The notes: generated from the letters alone by a model not told the origin. DNA of 50,291 nucleotides from an uncultured Burkholderiales bacterium (GCA_937891045.1 CALBEV010000183.1:1-50291), one strand, 5' to 3'. Shown: positions 41,581 through 50,291, counted from the stretch's first letter. Program-made: numbers and translations.

Positions 41581-43548
41581 TCAAACATCAATCTCGATGG
41601 CGTCGCCATGCAACTCCATCAGTTCACGCCGCGCTGCGGCCTCGCCCTTGCCCATCAATTGGGTGATCAGGCCCTCGGTTTGGGCAAAGTCCAACACGCC
41701 CAACTGCACCGGCAACAAGCGGCGTGTATCGGGGTTCAAGGTGGTGTCCCAGAGTTGCTCGGCATTCATCTCGCCCAAGCCTTTGAAACGGCTGATGCTG
41801 CATTTGTCACGCGGCACGCCGTCTTTGGCGCATTTGTCCAAGATGGCGGTCAGTTCACCTTCGTCCAAGGCGTACATCTTGGCCGCAGGCTTTTTGCCGC
41901 GAGCCGGTACATCCACCCGAAACAAGGGTGGCCGCGCCACATACACATGTCCGGCTTCAATCAGTTTGGGGAAATGCCTGAAAAACAAAGTGAGCAAGAG
42001 CACTTGGATGTGCGAGCCATCGACATCGGCGTCACTCAAGATGCAGACTTTGCCGTAGCGCAGACCGCTCAGGTCGGGCGTGTCGTTGGGGCCGTGCGGG
42101 TCCACGCCAATGGCCACCGACATGTCGTGCACTTCGTTGTTGGCAAACAAGCGGTCGCGCTCGACTTCCCAGGTGTTGAGCACCTTGCCGCGCAGGGGCA
42201 GGATGGCTTGGCTTTCTTTGTCGCGGCCCATCTTGGCGCTGCCACCGGCGCTGTCGCCTTCCACCAAAAACAATTCGTTGTGCGCCAAGTCGCGGCTTTC
42301 GCAATCGGTCAGCTTGCCGGGCAACACGGCCACACCCGAGCCTTTGCGCTTTTCCACTTTCTGACCGGCTTTTTGGCGCAGCTGCGCGGCACGGATGACC
42401 AATTCGGCCAGCTTTTTGCCGTAATCCACATGCTCGTTCAGCCACAAATCCAAGGCTGGTTTGACAAAACTAGACACCAAGCGCACGGCGTCCCGCGAGT
42501 TCAAGCGCTCTTTGATTTGGCCTTGAAATTGGGGGTCGAGGACTTTGGCGCTGAGCACAAAACTGGCGCGGGCGAAAACGTCTTCAGGCAACAACTTGAC
42601 GCCTTTGGGCAGCAAAGCGTGCAGGTCGATGAAGCTTTTCACGGCGTTGAACAAGCCGTCGCGCAAGCCGCTTTCGTGGGTGCCGCCCGCGCTGGTGGGA
42701 ATCAGGTTCACATAGCTTTCGCGCACCGGTGCGCCGTCTTCGGTGAAGGCCAAGCACCATTGGGCACCCTCGCCTTCGGCAAAACTGTCATGGCCTTCAT
42801 CCGCAAAGCCTTCACCCTCAAACAAAGGAATGAACGGGTCGTGGCTCAGGGTCTGCATCAGGTAGTCGCGCAGACCGCCTTTGTAGAGCCAGGTTTGGCT
42901 GTCTTTGGCCTTTTCTTGCACCAGCGTGACGCTGACACCCGGCATCAGTACCGCTTTGCTGCGCAGCAAATGGATGAGTTCGCCCAATGGCAGGTTGGCT
43001 GATTCGAAGTACTTGGCGTCCGGCCAGACCCGCACCACCGTGCCTTGTTTGCGGTCTGTGCTGTCAGCCTTGCGGATCTTGAGTTTTTCGGTGACGTCAC
43101 CGGCTTCGAACACCAAGTAGGCTACTTGGCCGTCACGGTAAGAGGTGACTTCCATGCGCTTGGCCAAGGCGTTGGTCACGCTCACGCCCACGCCATGCAG
43201 GCCGCCGGAGAAGCTGTAGGCACCGCCCTTGCCCTTGTCAAACTTGCCACCGGCATGCAGCCGGGTGAACACCAGCTCGATGACCGGGGCTTTTTCTTCG
43301 GGGTGCATGCCAAAGGGAATGCCGCGTCCATCGTCTTCGATGCCGATGGAGCCATCGGCAAACAGGGAAACACTGATCTTTTTGCCAAACCCCGCCAAAG
43401 CCTCATCGGCTGCGTTGTCGATCACCTCTTGGATGATGTGCAGGGGGTTGTCGGTCCGGGTGTACATGCCCGGGCGTTGCTTGACGGGCTCCAGCCCTTT
43501 GAGGACCCGGATGGAACCTTCGGAGTAGTCGGATTGTTTGGTGGCCAT
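41581..43548 (-). CDS. parE: DNA topoisomerase IV subunit B (ParE)
   Basis: 655 residues. The GHKL ATPase domain shows [35 protein letters not shown] and [15 protein letters not shown]. The TOPRIM domain shows [15 protein letters not shown] and [17 protein letters not shown]. The length and gene pairing favour ParE over GyrB. The ATG at 43548 is chosen because [20 protein letters not shown] is the usual ParE opening; the open frame extends 16 codons further. It supplies ATP-driven strand passage for ParC. It diverges from the MFS gene across 98 bases. Confidence 0.95.
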   Translation of the reverse strand: MATKQSDYSEGSIRVLKGLEPVKQRPGMYTRTDNPLHIIQEVIDNAADEALAGFGKKISVSLFADGSIGIEDDGRGIPFGMHPEEKAPVIELVFTRLHAGGKFDKGKGGAYSFSGGLHGVGVSVTNALAKRMEVTSYRDGQVAYLVFEAGDVTEKLKIRKADSTDRKQGTVVRVWPDAKYFESANLPLGELIHLLRSKAVLMPGVSVTLVQEKAKDSQTWLYKGGLRDYLMQTLSHDPFIPLFEGEGFADEGHDSFAEGEGAQWCLAFTEDGAPVRESYVNLIPTSAGGTHESGLRDGLFNAVKSFIDLHALLPKGVKLLPEDVFARASFVLSAKVLDPQFQGQIKERLNSRDAVRLVSSFVKPALDLWLNEHVDYGKKLAELVIRAAQLRQKAGQKVEKRKGSGVAVLPGKLTDCESRDLAHNELFLVEGDSAGGSAKMGRDKESQAILPLRGKVLNTWEVERDRLFANNEVHDMSVAIGVDPHGPNDTPDLSGLRYGKVCILSDADVDGSHIQVLLLTLFFRHFPKLIEAGHVYVARPPLFRVDVPARGKKPAAKMYALDEGELTAILDKCAKDGVPRDKCSISRFKGLGEMNAEQLWDTTLNPDTRRLLPVQLGVLDFAQTEGLITQLMGKGEAAARRELMELHGDAIEIDV

Positions 43549-43646
43549 GGGCGGCGATTGTAGACAGACTGCATGACAGCCACTGGACAAAACCACAGCC
43601 CTTGGACAAAGAGCCTGATTTGATTCAACCTCGTTACAGTTAAGCC

Positions 43647-44861
43647 ATGCAAAGCGACAACAAAACCCTCCCCCTCTGGCAAGTGCTGGCCTGCGGCGCG
43701 CTGATCGTGTCCATGGCCATGGGCATTCGCCACGGTTTTGGCCTGTGGATGCAGCCCATGACCCAAGACATGGGCTGGGGCCGCGAAGATTTCGCTCTGG
43801 CTGTGGGCATCCAAAACATCAGCTGGGGGGTGTTTGGCATCTTCTCGGGCATGCTGGCCGACCGATTTGGTGCTTTTCGGGTGATTTTGATCGGCGGACT
43901 GATGTATGTGGCCGGGTTGTGGGGCATGGCGCATGCCAGCACCACCTGGGGACTGATACTGACAGCAGGCTTGTTGGTGGGCGCGGCCCAAGCTGGCACC
44001 ACCTTTGCCGTGGTGTTTGGCGTCATTGGCCGCAACATCCCGGCTGAAAAACGCTCTTGGGCCATGGGCGTGGTGTCTTCGGCTGGTTCGTTTGGCCAGT
44101 TTGTCATGGTGCCAGCCGCCTCTTATTTGATTGGCCATCTGGGTTGGCAACAAGCCTTGGTGTTCTTGGCAACGCTGTTGATCACGATTTTCCCCTTGGC
44201 CATGGGCTTGCGCGAACCGGGCTTTGCCGGCGGTGCGGCACCCCAGCGCGACCAAAGTATTTGGCATGCTTTGCGCGAGGCCTTTGGCTACCGCAGTTTT
44301 CAGTTGTTGATGGCGGGTTACTTTGTCTGTGGTTTTCAAGTGGTGTTCATCGGCGTGCACATGCCCAGCTATTTGAAAGACCAAGGCATGGAGCCCTACG
44401 TGGCCAGCACCGCTTTGGCGCTCATTGGTTTGTTCAATATCTTTGGCACCTACGCCGCAGGCAGCCTGGGGGAAATTTGGCCCAAGCAAAAAATCTTGTC
44501 GGGTATTTACCTTGCGCGTGGGATTTTTGTGATTGGCTTCATCAGTGTGCCCATCTCGCCCCTGACCGTCTATATTTTTGCCGCGCTGATGGGCTTGTTG
44601 TGGTTGTCCACGGTGCCGGTCACCAGCGCCTTGGTGGCGCAAATTTTTGGCGTAGCGCACCTGTCCATGCTCAGCGGCTTTGTGTTTTTGAGCCACCAAT
44701 TTGGCAGTTTTTTAGGCGTTTGGCTGGGCGGATGGGTCTATGACCGCACCGGCAGTTACGATGTCATGTGGTACTTGACCATCGCCTTGAGTGTGTTTGC
44801 CATGCTGATCAACCTCCCGATCAATGAACGCGCCATCGAGCGCCAAGCGGTGCCTGCATGA
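43647..44861 (+). CDS. MFS transporter (YbfB/oxalate-formate antiporter-like)
   Basis: 404 residues with about twelve hydrophobic segments. After MQSDNKTLPLWQVLACGA, the signature loop between helices 2 and 3 reads GMLADRFGAFRVILIGG. SSAGSFGQFVMVPAASYLI and FLSHQFGSFLGVWLGGWVYDRTGSYD are also characteristic. The group takes up or exchanges carboxylates, but the substrate here cannot be read. Its stop overlaps a 41-residue peptide gene as ATGA, which in turn abuts an SDR gene, so the three look like one operon. Confidence 0.87.
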   Translation: MQSDNKTLPLWQVLACGALIVSMAMGIRHGFGLWMQPMTQDMGWGREDFALAVGIQNISWGVFGIFSGMLADRFGAFRVILIGGLMYVAGLWGMAHASTTWGLILTAGLLVGAAQAGTTFAVVFGVIGRNIPAEKRSWAMGVVSSAGSFGQFVMVPAASYLIGHLGWQQALVFLATLLITIFPLAMGLREPGFAGGAAPQRDQSIWHALREAFGYRSFQLLMAGYFVCGFQVVFIGVHMPSYLKDQGMEPYVASTALALIGLFNIFGTYAAGSLGEIWPKQKILSGIYLARGIFVIGFISVPISPLTVYIFAALMGLLWLSTVPVTSALVAQIFGVAHLSMLSGFVFLSHQFGSFLGVWLGGWVYDRTGSYDVMWYLTIALSVFAMLINLPINERAIERQAVPA

Positions 44862-44983
44862 GAAAGGTAGTGCTCTGGCTGACCTATGCTCTGGGAGCAT
44901 TCTCCCTCGCGGGTGTTTTTGCCATGTACCTGCAGCCTGAATTCGTGTTCAATTTGGCCAATCAAGTTTGGAGCTGTTTTTAA
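44858..44983 (+). CDS. 41-residue hydrophobic peptide between MFS and SDR genes
   Basis: A short frame that starts in an ATGA overlap with the MFS stop and ends one base before the SDR ATG. It begins MRKVVLWLTYALGAFSLAG, continues FAMYLQPEFVFNLA and ends NQVWSCF. One membrane-spanning helix with an N-terminal basic pair is predicted. The precise fit between two stop/start junctions is the main evidence for translation. The SDR ribosome-binding GGAG lies inside it, so at the least it could couple translation. No family recognised. Confidence 0.6.
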   Translation: MRKVVLWLTYALGAFSLAGVFAMYLQPEFVFNLANQVWSCF

Positions 44984-44984
44984 G

Positions 44985-45803
44985 ATGCCCAACATCATTA
45001 TCACCGGCGCATCCGATGGCATTGGCGCAGAGTTGGCACGCCAACTCTCTCGCCGCCACGGCCTGCAGGCCATGATGGTGTTGGCAGCGCGAAATGCTTC
45101 GGGCTTACAAGCCGTCGCAGCTGAATGCAATGCTCTGGGTGCGCGAACCCTCATCCTTCCTACTGACGTGACCGACGCTGATCAATGCCGCTATTTGGTC
45201 GACACCACGGTGCGTCAGTTTGGCAGTTTGGATATTTTGATCAACAACGCTGGTGTCTCTGGCCACGCACTGCTGGAAGATGTGCCTGCTGACAAACTGG
45301 CTTGGTATGAACACATGATGCGGGTGAATCTGTGGGGCAGCGTGTATTGCACCCATGCCGCCTTGCCTGCACTCAAAGAAAGCCATGGCCGCATTGTGGC
45401 CGTGTCATCGCTGGCCGGTATGGTGGGCGTGCCCGGTCGCACGGCTTATTGCGCCAGCAAATTCGCCATGGCTGGTTTTTTTGAAGCCCTGCGTGCCGAG
45501 GTGAAAGACGCTGGAATCAGCGTCACGATTGCCTACCCCGGGGTGGTTCGCACGCAAATTCGGCACCACGGTTTCAATGCCCAAGGTGACATTGCCGGCG
45601 AAAGCGGTCTGCACGAAGACAAAGCCATGACCACCCAAGACTGTGCCCGACAGATCATCTATGGCATGGTGCGACGTCGCCGAGAAGTGGTCATGACCGC
45701 GCCCGGCAAACTGGCCCGCTACCTGAAGTTGGTCGCACCTTGGTTGGTAGAGCACATGGCGCAAGCAGCTGTGAAAAAAGAATTCCAAGCCAAGACACCA
45801 TGA
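44985..45803 (+). CDS. Short-chain dehydrogenase/reductase
   Basis: 272 residues. The Rossmann motif is ITGASDGIGAELARQL (about residues 5-20), followed by LINNAGVSG, the catalytic Ser in VAVSSLAGM and YCASK with active-site Tyr and Lys. The extended C-terminus, with AYPGVVRTQIRHHG, fits classical SDRs of the DltE/YqjQ kind that act on lipids or keto groups. The ATG at 44985 has GGAG about 12 bases upstream and follows the small peptide by one base. A longer frame upstream overlaps that peptide and is not favoured. Substrate unknown. Confidence 0.85.
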   Translation: MPNIIITGASDGIGAELARQLSRRHGLQAMMVLAARNASGLQAVAAECNALGARTLILPTDVTDADQCRYLVDTTVRQFGSLDILINNAGVSGHALLEDVPADKLAWYEHMMRVNLWGSVYCTHAALPALKESHGRIVAVSSLAGMVGVPGRTAYCASKFAMAGFFEALRAEVKDAGISVTIAYPGVVRTQIRHHGFNAQGDIAGESGLHEDKAMTTQDCARQIIYGMVRRRREVVMTAPGKLARYLKLVAPWLVEHMAQAAVKKEFQAKTP

Positions 45804-45837
45804 ACGGGTCCGTCATCAACTTTCATCGTTCCAACCC

Positions 45838-46392
45838 ATGAGCACGCCTGTTCACGGCGCAGGTGATCCCTCGCCGTGGGTGCAACGCTGGTCACACCTC
45901 ATTACGGCCTCAGGCCGTGTCCTAGATTTGGCCTGTGGCCATGGTCGGCACATGCGGTTTTTGCAAGCCCAAGGGTTTCAATGCCTGGGCCTGGACAGGG
46001 ATACAGCCGCACTTGATGCCGCGAAGCCCTTCGGGGAAGTTCTTCATGTCGATGTTGAAAACCAAGCGTGGCCCTTGAACGGTGTGCAGTTTGACGCGGT
46101 GGTGGTCACCAACTATTTATGGCGGCCTTTGTGGCCTCACATTTTGAATAGTTTGAAGCCCGATGGTGTTTTGGTTTATGAAACCTTTGCAGCGGGTAAC
46201 GAGACCGTGGGCAAGCCTTCCAACCCCGATTTCCTGCTGAACCCTGGCGAACTGCTGGGGGTTTGCAAAGACTTGCGGGTGGTGGCTTTCGAAGACGGTT
46301 ACTTGCCCGATCCAGCGCGATTTGTGCAGCGCATCGTGGCAGTACATGCCAATCAAAATTTCAATGCCAGGGCCACTTACCGTTTGGCCTGA
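45838..46392 (+). CDS. Class I SAM-dependent methyltransferase
   Basis: 184 residues. Motif I is VLDLACGHGRHMRFL (about residues 28-42). The acidic strand-2 end is CLGLDRDTAALDAA, motif IV is FDAVVVTNYLWRPLW and a later strand reads LKPDGVLVYETFA. It resembles the TehB/UbiE-like small cytoplasmic enzymes. From memory such a gene commonly precedes dapA in related genomes. It starts 34 bases after the SDR. Acceptor unknown. Confidence 0.82.
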   Translation: MSTPVHGAGDPSPWVQRWSHLITASGRVLDLACGHGRHMRFLQAQGFQCLGLDRDTAALDAAKPFGEVLHVDVENQAWPLNGVQFDAVVVTNYLWRPLWPHILNSLKPDGVLVYETFAAGNETVGKPSNPDFLLNPGELLGVCKDLRVVAFEDGYLPDPARFVQRIVAVHANQNFNARATYRLA

Positions 46393-46434
46393 TACCCGAT
46401 TAAACCTTGCAGGCTAACAACTTGATGCGACAAG

Positions 46435-46462
46435 CTGACCACCCGAAGCCTAAAGCTAGAAT
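46435..46462 (+). promoter_or_regulatory. Possible sigma-70 promoter of dapA
   Basis: CTGACC (46435-46440) and TAGAAT (46457-46462) are separated by 16 bases, 32 bases before the dapA ATG. The -35 is a partial match. Confidence 0.35.
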
Positions 46463-46493
46463 CACCTCTTTAGTCACACTCTGACCTCATTCA

Positions 46494-47375
46494 ATGACAC
46501 CCATCTCTGGAAGCATCGTGGCCTTGGTCACACCGATGTTGGAAGACGGCAGCATCGACTACCCCCATTTGCGTTCGCTCATCGAATGGCATATTTCGCA
46601 AGGGACCGACTGCATAGGCGTGGTGGGCACCACCGGCGAATCCCCCACGGTGACGGTGGAAGAACACTGCGAAATCATTCGTGTTTCTGTAGAACAAGCC
46701 AAGGGCCGCGTGCCCATCATGGCCGGTTGCGGTGCCAACTCCACATCTGAAGCCATCGAGTTGGCCAAGTTCGCCAAAAACGTGGGTGCCGATTGCCAAT
46801 TGCAAGTGGTCCCCTACTACAACAAACCCACCCAAGAAGGCCAGTATTTGCATTTCCGCGCCATCGCTGAAGCGGTGAATTTGCCCATGGTGCTCTACAA
46901 CGTGCCCGGCCGCACCGTCGCCGATATGCAGCACGACACCGTCATGCGTTTGGCACAAATTGACGGCATCATCGGCATCAAAGAAGCCACCGGCAACATC
47001 GAACGCGCCCAATGGCTGATCCACGAAGCGCCAAAAGGCTTTGGTGTCTACTCAGGCGACGATGGAACGGCTGTGGCCTTGATGCTGTGCGGTGGACAAG
47101 GCAATGTCAGTGTGACTGCCAATGTCGCGCCCAAACTCATGCATGAACTCTGCGTGGCCGCCATGGCTGGCAAAGCGCACGAAGCCATGACCATCCAGCG
47201 GCAGTTGCTGAATTTGCACAAGCACATGTTCATTGAAGCCAACCCGATTCCTGTGAAATGGGCTGTGGCCCGCATGGGTTTGTGTGGTGGCACCATGCGC
47301 TTGCCCATGACCCCTTTGTCCAGCCAGCTCGAACCGCTGCTGGAATCTGCTCTTCGCAAGAATGGCCTGATTTAA
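46494..47375 (+). CDS. dapA: 4-hydroxy-tetrahydrodipicolinate synthase
   Basis: 293 residues, the normal length. The proton-relay residues appear in GTTGESPT and LYNVPGRT, and the Schiff-base lysine is Lys163 in [10 protein letters not shown]. The start [20 protein letters not shown] is typical. It condenses pyruvate with aspartate semialdehyde, the first committed step to lysine and diaminopimelate. BamC follows 23 bases downstream, the dapA-bamC order also found in enterobacteria. Confidence 0.96.
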   Translation: MTPISGSIVALVTPMLEDGSIDYPHLRSLIEWHISQGTDCIGVVGTTGESPTVTVEEHCEIIRVSVEQAKGRVPIMAGCGANSTSEAIELAKFAKNVGADCQLQVVPYYNKPTQEGQYLHFRAIAEAVNLPMVLYNVPGRTVADMQHDTVMRLAQIDGIIGIKEATGNIERAQWLIHEAPKGFGVYSGDDGTAVALMLCGGQGNVSVTANVAPKLMHELCVAAMAGKAHEAMTIQRQLLNLHKHMFIEANPIPVKWAVARMGLCGGTMRLPMTPLSSQLEPLLESALRKNGLI

Positions 47376-47398
47376 TTGATCTCCTTGAAGGACACATC

Positions 47399-48511
47399 TT
47401 GAAGTCATATTCGTTGTTGAATTCTCTACGCTCTGTTGGCTTGTTGTTGGCTGTTGGATTGGCAGGCTGTTCATCGGTGCTTGAAACCGATAAGGTCAAT
47501 TACAAAACCGACACTGAAAACAAAAGCCAAGCCAATTTGGAAGTCCCGCCTGATCTGAGCAAAATCAACCGCAACAAACGCTATGAAATGCCCAATGGCA
47601 CGTTCAGTGCCAACCAACAAGACGACAGCAAGGGCAACGCCGGTGCAGAAACCACCAGCCCACTGCAGTTGGCCGATGTTCAGGTCAAGCGTGCAGGCAC
47701 CCAAATGTGGCTGGAAATTGGTCGTCCACCGGAAGATTTATGGCCGCAAGTGCGTGACTTCTGGAAAGAGTCTGGTTTTGTGTTGGCCCGTGATGAACAA
47801 AAAATTGGCGTGATGGAAACAGACTGGGCTGAAAACCGCGCCAAGTTGCCGCAAGACTTCATCCGTCGCAGCTTGGGCAAGGTCATCGATTCTCTTTACT
47901 CCACTGGCGAACGGGATAAATTCCGCATCCGTTTGGAGCGTACCGCCAACAACAGCACCGAGTTGTTTGTGAGCCACCGAGGTCTGATGGAGGTCTACAC
48001 CGACAACTTGTCGCGCAGCACCACTTGGCAACCACGCCCCAACGACCCGGAGTTGGAGAAAGAATTTTTGCGCCGAATCATGGTCAAACTCGCGCCCGCC
48101 ACCCCCAGCCCAGACAAAGCGATGGACCAAGTGGCGGCCAGCAGCGCGAGCAATCTCATCAGCTTGAATGGCAAGCCCGCAGTGTCGTTCAACCAAGGGT
48201 TTGACATTGCATGGCGTCGTGTGGGTGTGGCGCTAGACCGCAATGGTTTCACCGTAGAGGACCGAGACCGCAAGCAAGGCATTTACTTTGTCCGCTATGT
48301 CGAAGTTGGCCCAGAGGGTGAAGAGGGCTTTTTCAGCAAATGGTTTGGCAAAGCCAAGTCGGGTGCCCAAGGTCCCCAACAATACCGTTTGAAACTGCAG
48401 AACGGCGATGCTGGCGGCACAACCATCTTGATCCTGAACTCTTCAGGTGAGCCCGACGGCTCTGCCAACGCGCAAAAAATCGCCCAATTGCTCGTCAGCG
48501 AACTGCAGTAA
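47399..48511 (+). CDS. bamC: Outer-membrane assembly lipoprotein BamC
   Basis: 370 residues. The likely start is TTG at 47399, with GAAGGA seven bases upstream, giving a lipoprotein signal peptide (SLRSVGLLLAVGLAGCSSV, lipobox LAGC). An unstructured BamC-like segment follows with YKTDTENKSQANLEVPPDLS. Two helix-grip domains come next (GTQMWLEIGRPPEDLWPQVRDFW, and FDIAWRRVGVALDRNGFTVEDRDRKQGIYFVRY). BamC is an accessory lipoprotein of the Bam machine that inserts beta-barrel proteins. Translation from the far upstream ORF start would destroy the signal peptide. Confidence 0.9.
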   Translation: MKSYSLLNSLRSVGLLLAVGLAGCSSVLETDKVNYKTDTENKSQANLEVPPDLSKINRNKRYEMPNGTFSANQQDDSKGNAGAETTSPLQLADVQVKRAGTQMWLEIGRPPEDLWPQVRDFWKESGFVLARDEQKIGVMETDWAENRAKLPQDFIRRSLGKVIDSLYSTGERDKFRIRLERTANNSTELFVSHRGLMEVYTDNLSRSTTWQPRPNDPELEKEFLRRIMVKLAPATPSPDKAMDQVAASSASNLISLNGKPAVSFNQGFDIAWRRVGVALDRNGFTVEDRDRKQGIYFVRYVEVGPEGEEGFFSKWFGKAKSGAQGPQQYRLKLQNGDAGGTTILILNSSGEPDGSANAQKIAQLLVSELQ

Positions 48512-48515
48512 GCCG

Positions 48516-49304
48516 GTGCTGCGTTTCAAAAACCTGGGCAGTGGCAGCGCGGGTAACGCGACCCTGGTTGAAGCGCAGTGCGGCACTCAGGTGTCGCGCT
48601 TGCTGATCGATTGCGGCTTGAGCCTGCGCGAACTTGGCAAGCGCTTGCAAGCTGCCGATCTGAACTTGCAAGACATTGATGCGGTCTTCATCACCCATGA
48701 ACACGCCGACCACGTGGGTCACGCGCGTTCGTTTGCCCAAAAAAACGGGGCTGCCGTTTGGATGAGCAAGGGCACGGCTCTGGCCTGTAATTTGGACGAG
48801 TGGGATTTGGCGGCCGATCAATTTCAAGTGGCACGTGACGGTGAGGCCATCGATCTGGGGGCTTTGCAATTGCATCCCTTTACCGTACCGCACGACGCTC
48901 GCGAACCACTGCAATTGCGTTGCACCGATGGTGATGTCCATTTGGGTGTTTTGACCGATTTGGGTCATGGCAGCAGCCATGTGGTGCAAGCCTTGCAACA
49001 GTGTCACGCGCTTTTGCTGGAATGCAACCACGACACCGAACTTTTGGCGCAATCAAGCTATCCGGTCTTTTTAAAAAAACGCATCGCTGGGCCGCAAGGT
49101 CACTTGTCCAATGAGGAGTCAGCGCAGCTCACCAAAGCGCTGGTACATCCCAGTTTGAACCTGATCGTGGCAGCCCATTTGAGCGAACGCAACAACCGCC
49201 CCGACTTGGCACAACACCTCGTGGCCTTGGCTGCTGGTTGTCAGCCTGCCGACATTCAAGTGGCCGATCCCCTGCTGGGTACGCCTTGGTTCAAGGTCCA
49301 CTGA
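48516..49304 (+). CDS. Metallo-beta-lactamase-fold hydrolase (YycJ/WalJ-like)
   Basis: 262 residues from GTG at 48516, four bases past the bamC stop; this gives the usual family opening (V/M)LRFKNLGSGSAGNATL. The metal motif HEHADHVG follows at about residue 63, and the later CNHDTELL, GPQGHLSN and VAAHLSERNN supply further ligands. Family members act as nucleases or phosphoesterases; the exact substrate is unknown. It appears co-transcribed with bamC and ends before a strong bidirectional terminator. Confidence 0.85.
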   Translation: MLRFKNLGSGSAGNATLVEAQCGTQVSRLLIDCGLSLRELGKRLQAADLNLQDIDAVFITHEHADHVGHARSFAQKNGAAVWMSKGTALACNLDEWDLAADQFQVARDGEAIDLGALQLHPFTVPHDAREPLQLRCTDGDVHLGVLTDLGHGSSHVVQALQQCHALLLECNHDTELLAQSSYPVFLKKRIAGPQGHLSNEESAQLTKALVHPSLNLIVAAHLSERNNRPDLAQHLVALAAGCQPADIQVADPLLGTPWFKVH

Positions 49305-49352
49305 GCAAGCAGCCATGCTGCCTTGATTCGCCTGAGATGGGCGAATGCAGGC

Positions 49353-49385
49353 AAAAAAAAGCCACCCGAAGGTGGCATTTTTTTC
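49353..49385. terminator. Bidirectional rho-independent terminator
   Basis: GCCACC-CGAA-GGTGGC (49361-49376) is flanked by eight A on the left and seven T on the right. It serves the hydrolase gene on the plus strand and the lipoprotein gene on the minus strand. Confidence 0.9.
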
Positions 49386-49398
49386 GAAGCAGAAAAAA

Positions 49399-49572
49399 TT
49401 ACTTCTTCTCTTCAGCAGGAGCAGCAGCAGCTGGGGCTTCAGCAGGTGCAGCAGGAGCAGCAGCAGGGGCTTCAGCAGCAGCAGGGGCAGCAGCAGGTGC
49501 AGCCTCTTCTTTTTTACCGCAAGCAACCATAGCAGCAGCCAACAAAGTTGCCAAGAGGAGTGACTTTTTCAT
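49399..49572 (-). CDS. Small Ala/Pro/Glu-rich lipoprotein
   Basis: 57 residues. The signal peptide MKKSLLLATLLAAAMVAC ends in a lipobox-like MVAC, with Cys the lipid-anchored residue. The mature part is a low-complexity Ala-Pro tail (GKKEEAAPAAAPAAAEAPAA and similar) with terminal EEKK. AAAGGA lies seven bases upstream of the ATG at 49572. No globular domain is possible, so a structural or surface-tethering role is conceivable. It is the first gene downstream of a perfect FNR-type box, which suggests oxygen control. Confidence 0.78.
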   Translation of the reverse strand: MKKSLLLATLLAAAMVACGKKEEAAPAAAPAAAEAPAAAPAAPAEAPAAAAPAEEKK

Positions 49573-49622
49573 GGAAATTTCCTTTAAGTGATGCGAAAAC
49601 ATTGCAAGGTTTGCCGCAAGCC

Positions 49623-49636
49623 TTGATCTAGATCAA
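49623..49636. promoter_or_regulatory. FNR/Anr box upstream of the small lipoprotein
   Basis: TTGATCTAGATCAA matches the FNR consensus TTGAT-N4-ATCAA at every defined position. Its centre is 57 bases from the lipoprotein ATG, a distance that would fit a class II site with a short leader. No convincing -10 hexamer was found at the expected position. Confidence 0.7.
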
Positions 49637-49729
49637 AACTTGCAACTGAGCCGAGGGGCTCAAGCTCCTTCAACTCAGCCTGCGAGTATAAGTGATTTCC
49701 CGTAGCATCAAAAAAAGCCCCAAATTTGA

Positions 49730-50291
49730 TCATTTTGACGCATGCAACCAGCCTGCTTGAAGCCAGGACAGGAGTAAGTCACGCACTTGCTCGGGTGCAT
49801 TGGCCATTTGGTATGCATTCAAGCTGCGTTGATCGGCCAATTGGCGTAAAGCGCGGGCATCAGCACCACGGCAACGCCAACTTTCGCCGTTGATGAAAAC
49901 GAAATCTTTGTCATAAAGCATTTTGCTTTTGTCGTCCAAGCGCACTGCACCAAGTTGATGCGGTGTTGGCTGGGTCTCAAACCACACGGAAGATTTGGGC
50001 TCTGATAAAAATTCTCCCAATGCGCAGCGAACATCACTTTGGCGCTTCAAGGCTTGTTGCACAGCCGTTTGTGCAAAGCTTTGCAAGGCCAGTGGAATCA
50101 TGGCGGGGTGTTGGGCTGCGGGCTGGCGCGGGTCTTTGTAGAGCGCCGACGTGGCATCAGCTTCCATGTCGGCCACGCGGGTCAGCAGTTCACATGCCAA
50201 GTTTTCGGGTGACTCTGCCTTGAAGCCAATCGAATACGTCATGCATTCACCCACCGCCACACCTTCATGGGCATAGTGCGGCGGCAAGTAC
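49730..50291 (-). CDS. roxA: RoxA-like ribosomal oxygenase (JmjC-type cupin), C-terminal part
   Basis: Only the last 186 or so codons are present; the gene continues beyond the right edge. The fragment begins YLPPHYAHEGVAVGECMTYS, which matches the end of the cupin barrel of YcfD-type enzymes, with the His of AHEG as the last Fe(II) ligand. It continues with the winged-helix-like C-terminal domain (ALRQLADQRSLNAY). These enzymes hydroxylate an arginine of ribosomal protein L16 using 2-oxoglutarate. The N-terminal HxD pair cannot be seen. A T-rich stretch follows the stop, a possible weak terminator. Confidence 0.75.
   Translation of the reverse strand, partial: YLPPHYAHEGVAVGECMTYSIGFKAESPENLACELLTRVADMEADATSALYKDPRQPAAQHPAMIPLALQSFAQTAVQQALKRQSDVRCALGEFLSEPKSSVWFETQPTPHQLGAVRLDDKSKMLYDKDFVFINGESWRCRGADARALRQLADQRSLNAYQMANAPEQVRDLLLSWLQAGWLHASK

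Noticed and set aside
43422..44699. 425-codon open frame antisense to the MFS transporter, running into parE
   Set aside because: Low-complexity His/Lys/Gln shadow with no recognisable domain, while both sense genes are intact.
49401..49510. Trinucleotide repeat tract (gcagcagcagg type) as a phase-variable repeat
   Set aside because: It simply encodes the Ala/Pro-rich lipoprotein tail; unit changes would be in frame and not switch the gene.

Overview
The window looks like a chromosomal segment of a betaproteobacterium of the order Burkholderiales, most probably a Comamonadaceae member of the Limnohabitans/Rhodoferax kind. This rests on the gene set: LigJ/GalD-type protocatechuate 4,5-cleavage enzymes, a Bug receptor, tandem cyanophycin synthetases with their DUF1854/ABC partners, and surface-adhesin-E-like proteins. 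A BciA-type 8-vinyl reductase points to a (bacterio)chlorophyll-making relative. The genus is an inference. No rRNA, tRNA, CRISPR array or prophage was recognised.

Layout. 1-8652 (minus strand): one long run with a GntR/FCD regulator, a branched-chain-type ABC importer (livJ-H-M-G-F), a prepilin peptidase placed inside the run, and the lower protocatechuate 4,5-cleavage genes galD, ligJ and a partial ligK/galC. 8880-15088: a MetE-catalytic-domain protein, a short element bounded by long inverted repeats (10009-10473), an amidohydrolase diverging from a crotonase plus feruloyl-CoA-synthase-like ligase pair, and a Bug receptor. Together these read as an uptake-and-degradation island for hydroxycinnamate-type aromatics. 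15175-20085: FKBP isomerase, a HigBA toxin-antitoxin pair, and grpE-dnaK-dnaJ with a near-consensus sigma-32 promoter. 20147-27734: a cyanophycin locus (DUF1854 protein, ABC exporter, cphA', cphA) in which two genes are broken: a one-base frameshift in the ABC gene and an in-frame TAA in cphA.

27731-34994: bciA preceded by an unlisted 42-residue membrane peptide and a palindromic TGT-N12-ACA site, an MpaB-type oxygenase, a small exported protein, an orphan mqsA antitoxin next to a deletion remnant of mqsR, comEC, a second surface-adhesin-E-like protein and a RidA protein. 35031-43548 (minus): RND pump plus adaptor, then parC and parE. 43647-49304 (plus): an MFS transporter, a 41-residue peptide and an SDR in tight succession, then a methyltransferase, dapA, bamC and a metallo-beta-lactamase-fold hydrolase. 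49399-50291 (minus): a small Ala/Pro-rich lipoprotein under a perfect FNR-type box, and the C-terminal part of a RoxA-like ribosomal oxygenase.

The most noteworthy signals are the decaying cyanophycin locus, the disarmed MqsRA module whose antitoxin appears to start on ATT, the inverted-repeat element, the bciA operon with its small peptide and palindrome, and the FNR-box lipoprotein. Start codons were chosen here by ribosome-binding site, ATGA overlap and family fit, so many genes are shorter than the longest open frame.
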